A DNA stretch of 64,000 bases. Source: Setaria digitata (lineage: Eukaryota; Nematoda; Chromadorea; Rhabditida; Setariidae). The notes below the pieces were generated by a model that saw only the letters and a list, made by a program, of their open reading frames with translations, had not been told where the DNA came from and ran no database searches. The position numbers and the translations under genes were made by a program. Below are positions 1-20,279 of this stretch, one piece after another (within the stretch, counting starts at the first letter, position 1; every line of letters starts with the position of its first letter). The stretch covers positions 310,001-374,000 of the forward strand of contig RCAB01000012.1 of assembly GCA_003640385.1 (NCBI GenBank), written 5' to 3'.

Positions 1-666
1 TAGACAAAGCTTCTCACGGCTTTCATGCTGCTATACATCCGGGTCAAACACAAACTGTTTTTTTTTTTTTTGGGGTAAGCTAACAGTCTTATTTTACAAA
101 TAACTTAATTTAGGTCAAAAGGTGAATCTAGCAGAATTTCAAGGGACAAAATTGAAACTAATCCCGCGTACAAATGTGTTATCGACTGGCGTCATATCAA
201 CCACATCTAGTGAAGACCTCCTTCATTCTCATCCTCACAACAGTAATGATTTAAAAAAAAAAAAAACTAAAAGTCTTTTAAATATCACCATGATTTCCTT
301 GATTACCAAGTTACTAGAATGTATATGCAAACGAAGAGACTTATATTCGACTTAAAGAAACCATTCCTGTAACCGCATGCTTCCTTCCAGATAACGGCTC
401 CAGTTTAGTCGAAACTTCTAGTATCAAGGCATCTAGAGAGGTAATGCTTAGATTTAATTCTATTTCATGTTTAAAAATGCAATAGACCAATACCTAATTT
501 TAAGGACATTGGAAAGTCTTAGGACGCAAAGGATTAAGGATTTTAGAGCGATGTGGATAATCAGTTAAGTGATGGACTTAAATCTTCAAGAAGCGTTTTA
601 CTCAACAGAGACGATGATATTGAGGGATATTTGCAATGGATGAATGGACAAGCTACAGCTCGGTAA
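1..666 (+). CDS. 3' exons of an unrecognised gene entering from the left edge
   Basis: I do not recognise this protein. Four segments join in consistent phase: an exon running in from the edge to about 42, then 114-242, 391-439 and 550-666. The frame ends in TAA at 664-666. The joined piece is about 110 residues, rich in Ser and Asn, with no domain I can name. It finishes with an acidic DDDIEGYLQWM stretch. That stretch loosely recalls the EEDLxGYxxWI motif of voltage-gated calcium channel linkers, but this alone is not enough to name it. A possible donor (gtaaat) overlaps the stop codon at 663, so the gene may continue. The gene is convergent with the condensin gene that ends at 1789. The junctions look good individually; whether the exons are real is inference. 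Confidence 0.35.
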
Positions 667-1788
667 ATGCTGCGTCCAGAGCCCCTCGTTCTACCTACCA
701 TTTCAATCGTACTAAACCTCCGACTGTTTCCTTTCTCTCATCTACACTAATGGTTCGCGATGGCACAAGAAACTTCAACAGTTAACGAACTTTCATTGAT
801 GCAATTCAATTTTGTATCATTAGAAAAGAAATAGGTATATTTCTACGCAACTTTGAAATCGACAGATCAACACTAAATCTTTTTCGTGTTTTTCAATAAT
901 ATTACATGAAATATAGTATTTGGAACAATTACTGCCACTACAAAGCAAATTCAAAAAACACAGACAAGACGGAACAACAAAAGCGCTGTTAGTACGAAAA
1001 GGCGGCCAGTACTTAAAGCTATTTACAATGATCTTTTCCTCAAAATGTATCTTCCGAAATATCTCTGCAGCTTACGATAAATATATTTATCAGTTGCTAC
1101 GGCAAAAGCAATCAAATTCGTAGTATGGAACCGCAGGTGAGAGCTATATTAGGGAACAGTCAAGCATAAACGCACAATGTGTAATTCTTCCACATGCTTT
1201 TAAAAATTTCAAATTTGTACAGTTCATGTTGTTATTTTTGCTGTTTAAATATAAGAATACTAAAATAGATAGTTTAATAATTTAACTTGAAAATGCCTTA
1301 TTTCCAAAAATAGCAGTGAGGTTAACCGAAAGGATAGAAATGGATATTGAAGTTATATATTTAAAAATATATATTCAAACAAGTGCCTCGTTCACTTGAA
1401 ACTGTTAGGTAAAGGAATTAAATGTATAACTGCCAACAAAAAAAAAGACACATTTTAAACGAAAATTGCTCAAGAATAGCAGATAACAAAGGACAACAGA
1501 AAATAGTTAAAGATCCTAATGAATATACGGCAGATGTATAAGAGACTATGAACTAATTTCTATCATTCTATATTACTGATTTTATTATGGAATTTAGAAA
1601 AGGTATCATCATTAAGAGATCATTCATTCTCATTATCAACTTCTTTAATTGGTGCCACATAGGGTTGTCGAGCTTGTCGCCTTGACCCTTGAAATAAATT
1701 GCAGGAAGATCAAACTTTGCATGAGAAGAAATTAAGCATGCCTTCTAAGTATAAGCAGAAATTGCATAAACTTATAGTTTTGGAAATT
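667..1788. other. Intergenic, between convergent gene ends
   Basis: This stretch is AT-rich with no convincing exon. An open frame at 920-1123 has neither good splice sites nor recognisable residues. The region probably holds the 3' untranslated sequences and poly(A) signals of the genes on both sides. Confidence 0.5.
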
Positions 1789-4700
1789 TTATATTAAACC
1801 AATTTTCATTAACAACAGACTTTTTCTTGATGGCGTACTTTCAATTGCTGACATTTCATCACCCAAACCAAATGTGAGCTGAAATTGGTTTTTATAGCAT
1901 TAATTAGAACAAGAATCGAGTGTTTTTGATATTTCTCACTGTTGTAAGATATGCAACAAATGAAACAAAAAAAAAAAAAAAAGAAAGAAAAGACAAGAAA
2001 CCTCCCCGATGTTGTGCTCAGGTGTTGAAACAGCTCGCGCCGGTACTTCTCTTTCCTCATTTAATTGTTCGAACCGCGTTCTTTGGCTAGATTTTTTAAC
2101 CATCATAACAGCGGTAGTTATGTCCACTTCTTCTTTTACACTTGTAGAAGGTTGCTGCAAGGAGCAGAAAATAGAAATAATTTAAGCAGGAATAAAAAAG
2201 TGCCTGTTTACACTAGAATAAATATTATGTTCCAGTGAATATGTTCCAGACATACCAAATTATCGATATTCTCTCCTCTGTCATTATTCATTTCCATTTC
2301 TCCAATAATTTCCGTTGGTTTTTGATTGTTTCTGTCAGCGAAATGATCTCTTGGGACGATTAATTGCGGCATTGATGAAACGAGCGACATATTCGCTCCT
2401 AATTATTTAAATCTCTTAATTGGTACAATAAATGGTCACTAAAAAAATCTAGTATTTTATTAATATGAAAAAAAAACAATACAGAAAAAATATCTAAATA
2501 AGAAAAAAAGCTGATTACTTAAAATACTCCTATTTTTCCCTTCATTTCTTTCCACCTGATCCGATGCTGTTTCTATTTCACGCCTTTGTTTTGTAGTACT
2601 ATGTTCTGTCGAACATGCCACATTATCCGCAGCAAATGAAACTCTTTTACTTTTCACACAGGGTGTTTTCATTATTGCTTCATTATTGTTGACACTATTC
2701 ATTCTCTTCTCTTTCTCCTTAAATGTGATGCAGTTTTACAATGAACTTAAGTAAAAAATTTTATCTGGTCAAGTCATACTTAATAAAGAAATTAAAGTTG
2801 AAAATTTTCCGACTAGTTAAATTGCACTCAATAGACTAACAGTAGGCTACACAGTCTCCCAGTTTTTATATGATTATTGAGAACTCTTTCGTTCCTCTCA
2901 TTCATTATCAAATTTAAATCACATCTGGCTTTCTATATTTTACTCTTTTTTTTCTAAATTTTACATTAACCAAACTGACCAGAAATCACTTTGTTGTTCA
3001 TTTCAACAAAAAACTTTAAAAGGTAGCGAAAAAATACCTCCAGTTTTTCGAGGTCGAACTTTATTTCGGCTTTTAACTGCTTATCACTAGCCAAAAATTC
3101 ATCCAATTGCTCGCGGTGGTCCTTGCATAACTCCCTGAACATGAATTTCAGTAAAAATAGCATTCTGACTTGATATCATATTTGTGCTTCAAAATTACTG
3201 AAAAAAAAAAAATGTAAATTAGTTGTAGAGATTGACCTTAGAACTCTAATGATTCCAAACTCGAGTTCAGGTAGGCGCTTCTCCTGCAAGTAATATTTTA
3301 GCCGTATAACATGAGGCAAAATAGCATCGATTATACCCTTGCGAAATGCCTGTGTTACAACATTTCTGGCTGCTTCCTAAAAAGGTATTTCATAATTCTT
3401 AAATTAATTTTTTGTCATCCAAATTTCTTCTAAAACGTCTCTTAGCTCGTTCAACATAAGCAAGAAAAACTGCAGTATTCAAGACTGTTCTTTATTGTTC
3501 CATGAAAGAATAGCAAAAGACAGACAAAAAATGTGATAGCTTTACCTGAACATTTGAAGGCGGTTCATCATCATCATCTGTATCATTTGGTGATTTTTTA
3601 CCCAAAGCCATGGACAACTTGATTTCCGAGCAACACATAATCTGTCATTAGAACAACATCTATCAAAATAATTACAAGCCTCTACAAGAAAACATGGATG
3701 TACATAGAAAGCCTGTAATTTGAAGAAAAAGAAATTCATACTTCATAGCAATCTTCAAGCAATGCTCTCACACAACGGTTATGAATGTCGAGAACACCAT
3801 CAACTACAGCTGAGTATACTTCCTGACCAATACGCATTCCAATCGTAAATTTGTTTTCGTCGTTAAATGTTTTTATCGGAAAAGGAACATCGATGGGAAA
3901 CTTATAATGTAAATGGTGTGCAGTTCTAATAGCAACAAAATGTTCGAGTAAGACTGTTTTCAATAAATTCTGATCAACCTACTTTCAAATTCAAAAATTG
4001 GAAATTTCAAGTTAAAAATATGCAGACCAACCATAAATCTGTATAGACTCATTCGTGCATTCTTTAGTCGGAATCCTGACAAGGAACATTTCAATTCTTG
4101 CCTTTCTGTCGCATTTTCTTCCATTGCTAACGATAAATAAAAAAAGATAAATGCTGATAAATCTGCTAATAAATATTCAAAAGCAGCAGTGATATTGTGG
4201 AAAACTTTACCATTATTTGCCGCCAACCATAAACAGTGTGTTACTGAATTGAAATAAAAAACACATTCTAAGAAATGATTTACAAACATATTTGGGAATT
4301 GTACAAGCAGGACATCAACCTGAAACAGAAAATACGCACTCTAACTTATATATCAGTTGCGAAAAAAATCTGGTAGTCCTCTTTTAGTTAAGCTACTTAC
4401 CAAACACATTTCTGCGTATTCACGAACCTCCATATTTTCATCAAGAATTGCTGACACAAATCTATACATGATCTATAAAAAAAAAAAAGAAGTTACTACA
4501 CTAGAAAATAAGCTTTAGCTTCCTACACTTGATTAATGAATACATATTACCTGTCCTTCCCAGCGTACAAACTGTTCCTTAATGAGATGCGTCAATAGCA
4601 TGAGTGTCTGTTTTCGCACTAGTGTTGATGAATCTTTCAAGCACGAAGCTACAATAGCACTATGACGATCAACTAATAGCGTGTACCTAAACAGTAAGGT

Positions 4701-7700
4701 ATTTATTTAAAATTCAGAGAAATAGTACTGTAAAATCAATAAAGAGTAATTCGAAAAATTTAGGATTACTATCTGTAAAATACATGATACATGAAACTTG
4801 AGGGAACCTTTTGCAGAGATCACAAATTACACCAACAATGTTGCTTCGAACCACGTGGTTACTATTCACTAAAAGCTGTCGTGAGAACACCGGCACGCAT
4901 TTCTTTGCCAGTTTTTCGTCCTATAGGACAGTTTAACATCATAAAGATCAGGGATGTAACGAGAAGAATTATGAAAAGAATTAATTTTCATCGGCAAAAC
5001 TATTTCTATTAAGTTAGTGTACCTACCTGGAGACACATTTTACCAATAGCCAAAACTGCTTGTGCTCTTACTGCTGGAGTTAATACTTCCATGTTTACAG
5101 CATGCTGACCCAGGAATGTAGGGCCCAATCCTTGACTGATTGGCTGCGATGCTCTATATTTTTGATTTGTCGACACAGGTACTTTCACACTACCTTGCAT
5201 ATTATTATTAGAATTACTAAAAAATTTGGATCTTTGGAGAATGCCAATCGAAGAGTGCTCGGGAATATCGGCATCCACACCTTGTTGCACACCATCCTGT
5301 TGGGGTTCACTATTGGCAAAACCCTTAAACTAATTTAAAATTTCATTACAAAGCTTAAGATACAGCAATGAATAAGTTATCCCCGACTGATCACGAGTCC
5401 AATTTCACTCTTATGTGCCTTCCGATTTTTCTTCTCCTCTATTCTGTTTAGCTTACTGCGTTCTCATCCATCATAGATTTTCCATTTGCAAAATAAAACA
5501 ACTTCAAAGACTTACTTCTCTGTCAGTACAGTGAATGGCGATTGATGGAACTGACGGTACTGCAGGCGCAGTACTACATAAAGTGCCTAGAGCAAGACAA
5601 ATCTCAGTAAAAATTTAACAACTCTCCTAACCTCTTGTACTAAATATATTGAACCTATGGTAAAACAGAAAGTGATTTACATCTTCCAGAAGCAGGTCGC
5701 TGATTGCCCATATATGAACCTTTCGACATTCTCAGGTTCTAATACTTCAGTACTAACAAGACTTAATATAGAGAATTTCAATCACTTCAAGTAGGAACTA
5801 AAAATTACTGGTATTCAAGATAAGTATTGTCAATAAAGATGTGTAAAATTAAAGGAATGTCATAAAAATGAGTGCTGATTCCTTCTGAATGGAATCAATC
5901 ATTTAACTATCGAAACCTCAAAAGCCTACAAACCTGTTTGAGTCAGATGTTGTTGTAATACATCGGAAGCTATTATTAACTGCATGATATCAAATGACTT
6001 CGGATTTATTCTTAACAAAATTGGACTATACTGGATCGCCTCACCCAGTGAACTTATAATTCGAATAAGAAGTTGCACCGCTCTATCACTTGAAATAAAC
6101 CGTTAATGAAATCATTTAAAAGTGGATAAAAAGATTGGAGTTAGATTTCGTTGCATCAAAAGGAAAATTTTCATTTATTCATTACAATTTATCAATTTTA
6201 TTCAAACTCTCACTCCAATTTACTTACTTTTCCTGAGAAAGTCGAACTTCACCAGTGGTATCAATTGGGCAAAAAATGATGCTGTGTAGGACTTTAAGAG
6301 ATTTATCCATTAAAATGCGATTAAATTCAAGCAACGACTTCGCACCTGTAGCATCATCGCCAATACCTCGATACAGGCGAGCAAATGCATAATAAACATG
6401 TCCGATGTGTCCTTCGTTGACACTAAAACTTAAAGTCCCTTGAAATTTATTATATTTATTTTTTCGAAAATATGTAGAACAAACTAAATTTTCAAAACAT
6501 AAATACAATGAATTCCAGAGCAGTACCTGAATCTAGTTAGCTTAATACCGATATTTTCAATTAGTTGATTTCGATCAGCTTCACTTATATGGTCAGCACA
6601 TCGACCGATAACTTCGGCTACGTAACTAATTAAATTACTTTCATCACTTTCATTTAATTTGTACCAGAAACGAATCACCGGAGATGCATCTATCTAAAAT
6701 AAATTTAAAGCATTAGCTCCCAAAATTAGTTTATTACGGAAAATAAATGGCCCCCATTCAGCAATCGTAAAAAAAAAGAAGCGAGGAAAAAAAACTTAAA
6801 ACACACGCTTTACCTTGAAGATGCTGCTTAAAAAGCTTAGCAACATCCAAATAATATTCGCATTCTTCAAATCGTCATATTTTCCTGCGAGATTTTCAAT
6901 AACATGCTCCGTTAACTCTCCTTCCCTTGCTTGGTGAAGTAAAGAACGTAATAATAAGCGCCTACAATTCATTTTATGAATACTTTAATAAAAAAAAATT
7001 GTAGCCTGAGATAAAGGCTGAATTCTGAAATCAACTTTTTTTTGTTCTAGGATAGAATTTATTGAATAGAAGAAATCAAAACTTAGATGAGAAATCTAAC
7101 AAAAAAAACCTGTAATTGACTTCCTGTTCTACTGCTTCTAAGACCCGCCAAACCATGGGTGTTGTGTCTTTTAGAACTGGCAAAATAAGTGTTTCCTGAA
7201 ATGTTTCACGTTTAAAATTAAAGTATAAAGCTAACAAGAAATATTCGAGATAAAATTGCAAAGAATATTGTATTAACCAGAAAATGAGAGAAATCGAAAA
7301 TTGAAACCTACCATAATTAACTTGGATACTTGTTGTACAACTGACTGCTCACGATCGTTAATCATAGGCAAAACTGATGTAAGCCAAGCTTTATCAACTA
7401 TATTGCTACTTGCGCCCAAGGAAGAAAGTAAACGAGTCAATGATTCCGCAGCTTGCTTCCGTACCAGTAGTGACGGATCACGGCAGCGTTGCTGCCAAGA
7501 GTAAGCAAAACAATATATCAACGTAATAAGATACGATAAATATTTAAATTTCTTCAGTTTTATCATAATAAATGTTTAAAGGTAAATTACTTGGAAAACT
7601 GATAAAAATTCTAGTTGTTGCAATTCGGAAAGACTTGGAAAAAGCGATTCGAGGGCAAATATCGCTGCCTTGCGAGTGGATACATGAAAATATATTTCTT

Positions 7701-10700
7701 TGAAGAGAGAATAGGAAAGAGTAAATTTTCAGATTTTTAGAGAAAATAAGCACTCAAAAGAGTTTTTAATTTTAAAAAAAACCCCATCTATACCCTTGCA
7801 TCCAAACAACGTTTAATAATAATGCTCAAATGTGGCAAACGATTTTGATGCTTTTCAGCAGTATCCTCATCTCGATTGTCGCAAATATGCACCTGCAAGA
7901 CGACCAAGTTTTCCAAGAGTTTCCTAATGGAATGTAGGATTTAGGTGAGTGTCACTGGTTAAAAAATTAAAAACTGCAAACTTTTGATAAATACTATAAA
8001 ACAAAGCAGACCACTCAAAGGAATGCAAAATTCGTATTAAACTTACTGAAGTTCCAGGTATGCTTAAAAATTTGCAGCGTATGTTTTCATCATTAAGTAA
8101 TATTGCAACTTGCATTAAAGCACGAGCTCGTACCATTGGAGATTTGTCATTGCAACATTGCAACAAAAGAACCAAAATTGAATGAAGATAATCGATTTTC
8201 TTCATTAAGCTATCACTATAAACAGTTATTAATTTTAAATGCAAATTGTTTCTTCCAATTCACTTTCGATGCTTCATCAGAAAAAGAAAAAAAAGAGCGG
8301 TTGAGTATAGCCAAGGCATGGCAACAACAGCCTAGTAGTACAAAGTGGTGTCAACCTGCTTAAATTAACTGATTTAGACTCCAATAACTAAAATACTAAA
8401 TCAGTCCATGTCCGGAGTTTTTCCGTTCTTTTTTTTTTTTTTTTTTTTTTCAAAACTACATAAGTATATTCACATTATAGTTGGTTCTCACATTATTTAG
8501 TGTGTAATTCGGAGAATTCGAACCTTATCACTTTATTTCTTCTCGTTTTCTTTTGAATTTGTTGTTTATTACCAGCACCTGAAATATTGAATACCATAAT
8601 TACTTAGAGAGTTTCTTTGATTTAACTTACATTTATTGCAAATATGTAGGAAAGAAATTTATTTTTTTTTTCAAATATGTAGAAAGAAATTTATCTTTTT
8701 TTTTAAGAAATTTATACCATCTTCATCGGCTTCGTTATTTTCGATTGAATTTTTCTTGGCATCAGAAATATCCTGAGAAAGAATATTGGAAATTATTTTA
8801 TTGTAAAAGAGGCAAAAGCCATTTTTGCAAAAAATTTTTCAGTGACTTCGATTTGAGCACCTTATCACAATTTAAAAAGCATAAATCCAGTAAGCAACAA
8901 GCAGGAGAACAATGCATGAAATTTGTTTTAAAAATCACATTTTCATTCATTTTCTTGGAATCACAAGCTTCCCTCATAATTGCTGGAGCCAGATTTTCCC
9001 GCTGAAAACTTACTTCTAGAATATGGCCTGAAAATTACTTAAATTAAACATCGTAAAATTGTTTACAGATCCAGTTTACGTTACACTGAGCCTAAGCCGA
9101 CAAATCTGTGGAACATCAGCTCTGGTCACTTTTAGAAATAGACTCATATCGAAATACTTTTTTTTTTTTCGAAAAAAGCATGAAGATTATAATGGACTGG
9201 AAAACTCACTATACTGTTTCATAAATGATACTGCAATTTCAACAGCAAAACCGCGGACTGAAATTCTAGAATTCGTGAAAGTCAACTGTAGAAAAGCGGC
9301 GAAATTCTGCAAATACAAATGTTAGCACATAATATGTTGTGATGATCAAAAATTCATTCATCACTTCAAATAAATTATTGAAAATTACTTTGATATAAGT
9401 GGGAGGCAGGTAAGCAAGGACTTCAACAACAGAACTTGCAACTTTTGCACGATAATCATTACGGTCTGGACATCGAAAGCACATATTTTGTAGAACCAAC
9501 AGAATAGTGGATATTTCCTCTACAGAACCCTTCTGAAAGAATAACTTCATCCAGTTCATTTACAATGTAAAAAAAAAAAGACTGGAAGAATTTCTCAAAA
9601 AATTATCAAGTAAAATAACGAAATTAGGATCCATACTCAGAATCTTTATAAACTCGGAAATTAAAACCCCCTATAAGGCTTGATTATTACTGCACCTCTA
9701 TTCTTATTCTAATGAAACTGAGCATAGCTTCCTTGTAAGTGCTGATTAGTTTCGGTGGATGAGCATTGGTGGGAAAGACAGTATTTTCAAGTGTCCAAAA
9801 CAACAGCCGCGGCATCACAATTCTTCCGTATACAACGCAAGAGCTAGAATGTCGTCTTTCCAAAAAGCGATGAATTAATGCGAATGACCGATCAGAAAAG
9901 CCACGTAATCTCTGAAAATATTTTCAACAAAATAGTGTCACAATATATCAAGCCTAATATTTAAATCGTTCTATTTAAATTCTATCCATGACCAATTTTA
10001 AAGACAATATACTAAACTCTGTAGGTTTAGTATATTGCAGGAAACATACCTGGAAATCTGATAATCGATTACTTTCCAAAACAGATGTTTTATCAGAAAA
10101 ATCAATTTGCATGAGTTGTTGCAAAAAAACTGCAAGCGATATTGAAGATTGCTGAGTTGATGAAAGTGTTACTGGAATTTCAGAAATTGTAAGGATCAGC
10201 AAATGTAGAATGATAATAGCCGACAAATTATAAATATCAGTACTACACACAAAACAAAGATGGTGTATACCTCTACTTAGGAAAATAAAGATTGAATCCA
10301 GAACGTCACACAGCATATATCTTAATTCCGTTTCGTCTTCCAATGCAAGCAGTTCGAAACCTGCAAATTAACGGAAATTTGTTAAGTAGAAATGCTCTTC
10401 ACTTATTCATTTTTAAGTAGATCTTTGCACTTTTATAGAGTGAGAGAAAAAAAATTTTGGAAGAAATATTTTACGTGAATTAAAAGAGACCTGTCTGCTC
10501 CAACCTCGAGTTAGCTGCATCAGATGGCTTCTTGCTCTTATTTTTCGTACGCCCGCTAAGTCCTATATGATCATTAGCTGTCGAAAAGCAACTGTTACCA
10601 AGCAATCTGTGAATTATTCTTAACTGCTCCAAAGCCCTCTGGAAATAATACATATTTCTATTTTTATAATACGAAATTTAAAACTAATTTTTTGAAAAAG

Positions 10701-11834
10701 TAAAAAAGAAACTTGGAAGAGATAATCATTGAAAATATTGAAAGCTTGCGCCCCATTTAAGCAACATAATGAAAGGTAAATTCGAGAACCAATTAATCCA
10801 ATTTTCCGATCATCAAGCGCACTAAAATCAATTAAATTTTGTTGCACAAATAACAATGTGTTTGAAAAGATATAGGCACATCAAACCTTTTATACGAGGC
10901 TATTCTTATAGTTTTATGATGAGTTGAAAGATAATGGACATAACTACACCTGCATATAAAGCTAGAAAGGGGAACCGAAACAATTTTTCGCAATAGCTTT
11001 AACATAATCTGCTAACAGAATATCAGATTATCTAGCAAAAAGTACTCTTAATCTACTTCATAAAAATAAATTAAAAAAAGAAGTATTGGCTTCAACCGAA
11101 GACTAGAACAGTCTGAAATCAGTGCATAGCGATGAACTCATATCAAGGTTTGCACTAAGTCTTTCTATTCCATTAAGCTTCAAAAAGGAGAAACCACAAT
11201 CAAGAAATTATTAAAAATAAAAGTTTACGCATTAGGTTGCTGTCCGCGTTCAATCAAATACCATGCGAAAATGCATAACTTTCTCGCATCAAAATTCCTT
11301 TCAGTCATTTCATTCCATATTTCAGTTGACAGATTTCCTTTCACAGCATAAAACAGTAACCGAGAACATACTAAAAAATTTTAGTAACAATTGCCTCAAG
11401 CTGGCTGTTCACTTTAGAAAGTTTAGTTTTTTTTTGTACTGACCCGAATTTGTTTAGTTACTCACATTCTGATAGACGGAGCAAATAATCGAAAGCTTGA
11501 AGAATTGAGAACCGTACTGCGTGTACGAAACTAGCGAAATCCGAAAAATTGTCTTCATAGCTGGAAAAGTAAGTGCTATAATACGTCATACATAATATTA
11601 ATCATCTCCTGTTGATAAATCCTCAAGTTTTTATCGTATAGAATCGTCAACAACTGTAAAACATTTCGATATCTAAATATACTGCCACTATGAAAATAGC
11701 CGAACATATTTTTTGATGAAAGTTGGCGGCACATGAAGAAATGCCTACCATACAGTTGTCCATTCATCGCTCACTTCAGAAAAGATGATACTTATATCTT
11801 CGAGTACTTCGAACAGTTTATTTTTTTCTTCCAT
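1789..11834 (-). CDS. NCAPD3: Condensin II complex subunit D3 (CAP-D3 / HCP-6 type)
   Basis: This is the HEAT-repeat non-SMC subunit of condensin II, which loads on chromatin and compacts and resolves mitotic chromosomes; the C. elegans counterpart is HCP-6. The first exon is 11749-11834 (starting MEEKNKLFEVLED). Later exons include 11466-11560, 11229-11370, 10713-10821, 10491-10638, 10271-10360, 10050-10171, 9696-9911, 9389-9532 and 9210-9306. The blocks NDKSPMVRARALMQVA (about 8110), RDPSLLVRKQAAESLTRLL (about 7460), VRSNIVGVICDLCKRF (about 4830), NHFLECVFYFNS (about 4270) and RELCKDHREQLDEF (about 3130) follow the order of vertebrate NCAPD3. The tail RAVSTPEHNIGE joins LTFGLGDE and SAIESTP, paralleling the human C-terminus with its STPEKS...VTFG motif. 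The last coding exon ends with TAA at 1789-1791. More than 20 exons are spread over 10 kb. Several middle boundaries (8000-9000, 5300-6500) are not resolved. The identity is firm; the exact model is partial. Confidence 0.9.
8639..8705. repeat. Two-copy tandem repeat in a CAP-D3 intron region
   Basis: A unit of about 33 bp (caaatatgta, a purine run, aaatttat, then a T run) occurs twice back to back, at 8639-8671 and 8672-8705. The copies differ by a 1-base indel and one substitution. A 22-base T run lies nearby at 8429-8450. This looks like recent slippage or duplication in noncoding sequence. Confidence 0.7.
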
Positions 11835-13151
11835 TTGAATGATGTCGCTATGGAAATTCGGAAAAAACTTGGAAATCTATGAGATTCACAACGATAAAGG
11901 GAAACAGTTCTGTGGGAACGACAAACTGTTTTAAGAGCGAGTGGAAGGGACGAAAAGGGAGCAGGTGGGACGGAAAGACCTACAGAGATGAAAGGTATCT
12001 ATCAAATACACATAAGCACTGCAATTCTTTTCCATATATCAAGCAATTCTCGATTTCATCACTCCTAATAGATGATAATCCCTGTAATGTACTTATAATT
12101 CTTACTTTTACCTCTTGCAGTTTTTTTGTTACTTGAAAGCAGAAGACAAGGATGGATCACTTATCACTTCTCTTGATTCTAATTCAGACTGCTACACATC
12201 GACTCGTTGGATGAAGTTAACGCAAAAGTTTCAAGAAATTTGGATATACAATGTAAAGTATATATAAGGCAATAACTATCACCACAATTTGATACAGGGC
12301 AAAATTTTTGCTATTCTATACCCCGGACAAAACGTTCGGTTGATCTAGTAGTGAAGCTTCTTAGAACTAGGCCAAACTTTGGCTGACGTCACAACGAAAT
12401 TAATTAAGAACAACATTAACAGAAGTAACACCAGCTTTAACTAATTTAAACAAGTCTGTAGGTACTCAACCATAAAATTCAAATATGCGCGCCACAATTT
12501 ATGGTGTTGTAAACTGTAGCAGCTAAATATTAAGTAGTGCTGTTAAGCTTCAGTAAGATTATTTCCTCGTGGTTGAGCGGTAGGAGAGAAAGGTGTGAGG
12601 ACGGGGGTCGGTTTTATGGCCTGGAATTAAAAGATTGTTAATGAATTAGGCGTTGATAAGTATTGAGAAAGATTCAGTCTGTTATGACAGTCTTTTTTCT
12701 AAAGTGCGTTGACGTTTAATTATTAATGAGTCATGAATAAATCATTTATGTTTCATTTCTCGCGAAAGAATTTATCTGCTAGTGCATGCATTCTGTATTT
12801 CTGTTTGCAAATATTTAGACATTATTGGTTATATCTAGTTTCTTTTATAGTCTTGAAGACTAACAAATTCTAGATGTATTCTTTCAAGTGTTTTCGTGCT
12901 TTTCTCTAAGCGTGAATTTTGTGGATAAATATGCATTTATGTATATATTTTTATCTTGTGTAATATAAAGACACGATGTGTGGTTGAAGCTGTCGTATGC
13001 GGGATGTGGTTTTGTTACATCTTACGATCCATTTTTTTCTTTTTTTGAAAAAAAAAACCGATGTTTTAAAAGCAAATTTTTGAAGGTAACAACTGTTGTG
13101 ATATTTCTTATGCGTATGTAATTTGGGGAAGTCTATCTGTCGCTTGATGTA
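11835..13151. promoter_or_regulatory. Divergent intergenic region between CAP-D3 and the USP gene
   Basis: About 1.3 kb separates the two start codons, which point away from each other, so both promoters must lie here or the genes have upstream untranslated exons. I see no TATA-type or other defined motif I would stand behind. The open frame at 11879-12136 is not convincing. A tRNA A-box-like string near 12563 has no B-box partner. Confidence 0.45.
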
Positions 13152-19466
<6,315 letters not shown>

Positions 19467-20279
19467 TGTCCGTCAACTACTGAAAGAACTGAGACGAGTA
19501 ATACCAGTTCAACATTACCTTAGAAGTGATATTGTTGTTCGAAAGACTAGTTTTTAGAAAATTCGATGTGCGCATTTATACTTTTTAAAATTATTTATTC
19601 TTCAAATTATTCATTATTACATTCTCAGCAATGGCTGGATATGCTAGGATCATCGTTGGCTTTCGGGGTGTATAAGTGGAGTTAGTGGTTAGCTTTAAAA
19701 TTTAATAAAGAATTCCTCTGGTCAAATTCCTGCTAAAAACCTTTTTATGAGGAAAAAAGCTACAGTAATATGACCACACTTTTAATTGATACAGTCCTGT
19801 CCCACTGATGAAGGAAACTTGTAAGTCACATTTAATGGTTTAAATAGTAAAGAAATAACAATAATACTAATATATATTTTAATATATATTAAAAAGGAAT
19901 TTGACATATATATATATATATATTAACTGAAAAATAATGTGTTTTAATATATATATTAAAACACATTTCAAGTCAGGAAGCTTGGTTAAACGCTGGTTTA
20001 CGCAGTTTATGCGGTTTTGTTTGATGGTTCAAAAAAATCACATTAATGTGGGAGGAGTTCAAAAATGGGAAATTGGTATTGTGTTCCGAAATTTAATAGC
20101 CGAACCTTAAGTGCGTGAAGGATACTAAATTACAAGTGCAATAAACGAAATACAGTCGGGATTTTTATACGACTAAAAGATCATGTATAGAAATTCTGCC
20201 AATTTCTCAGCTGAAGTTATTTTGCACATTTATAGCTTTTGCGAAGTGGTTGGTCGTTGGTGTTCTTTAGAGGTATAGG
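19467..20279. repeat. Intergenic AT-rich region with (TA)n run and palindrome
   Basis: Between the USP stop and the kinase start there is an alternating TA run at about 19906-19923 and a perfect 32 bp palindrome at 19936-19967 with no spacer. A related shorter palindrome lies near 19877-19894. No gene is visible. The structure could extrude as a cruciform or act as a USP transcript-end hairpin; both are inference. Confidence 0.6.

Noticed and set aside
12555..12640. tRNA-like A-box string (TGGTTGAGCGG) near 12563
   Set aside because: No GGTTCGA-type B-box follows at the right distance and no cloverleaf pairing closes, so it is not a tRNA gene.
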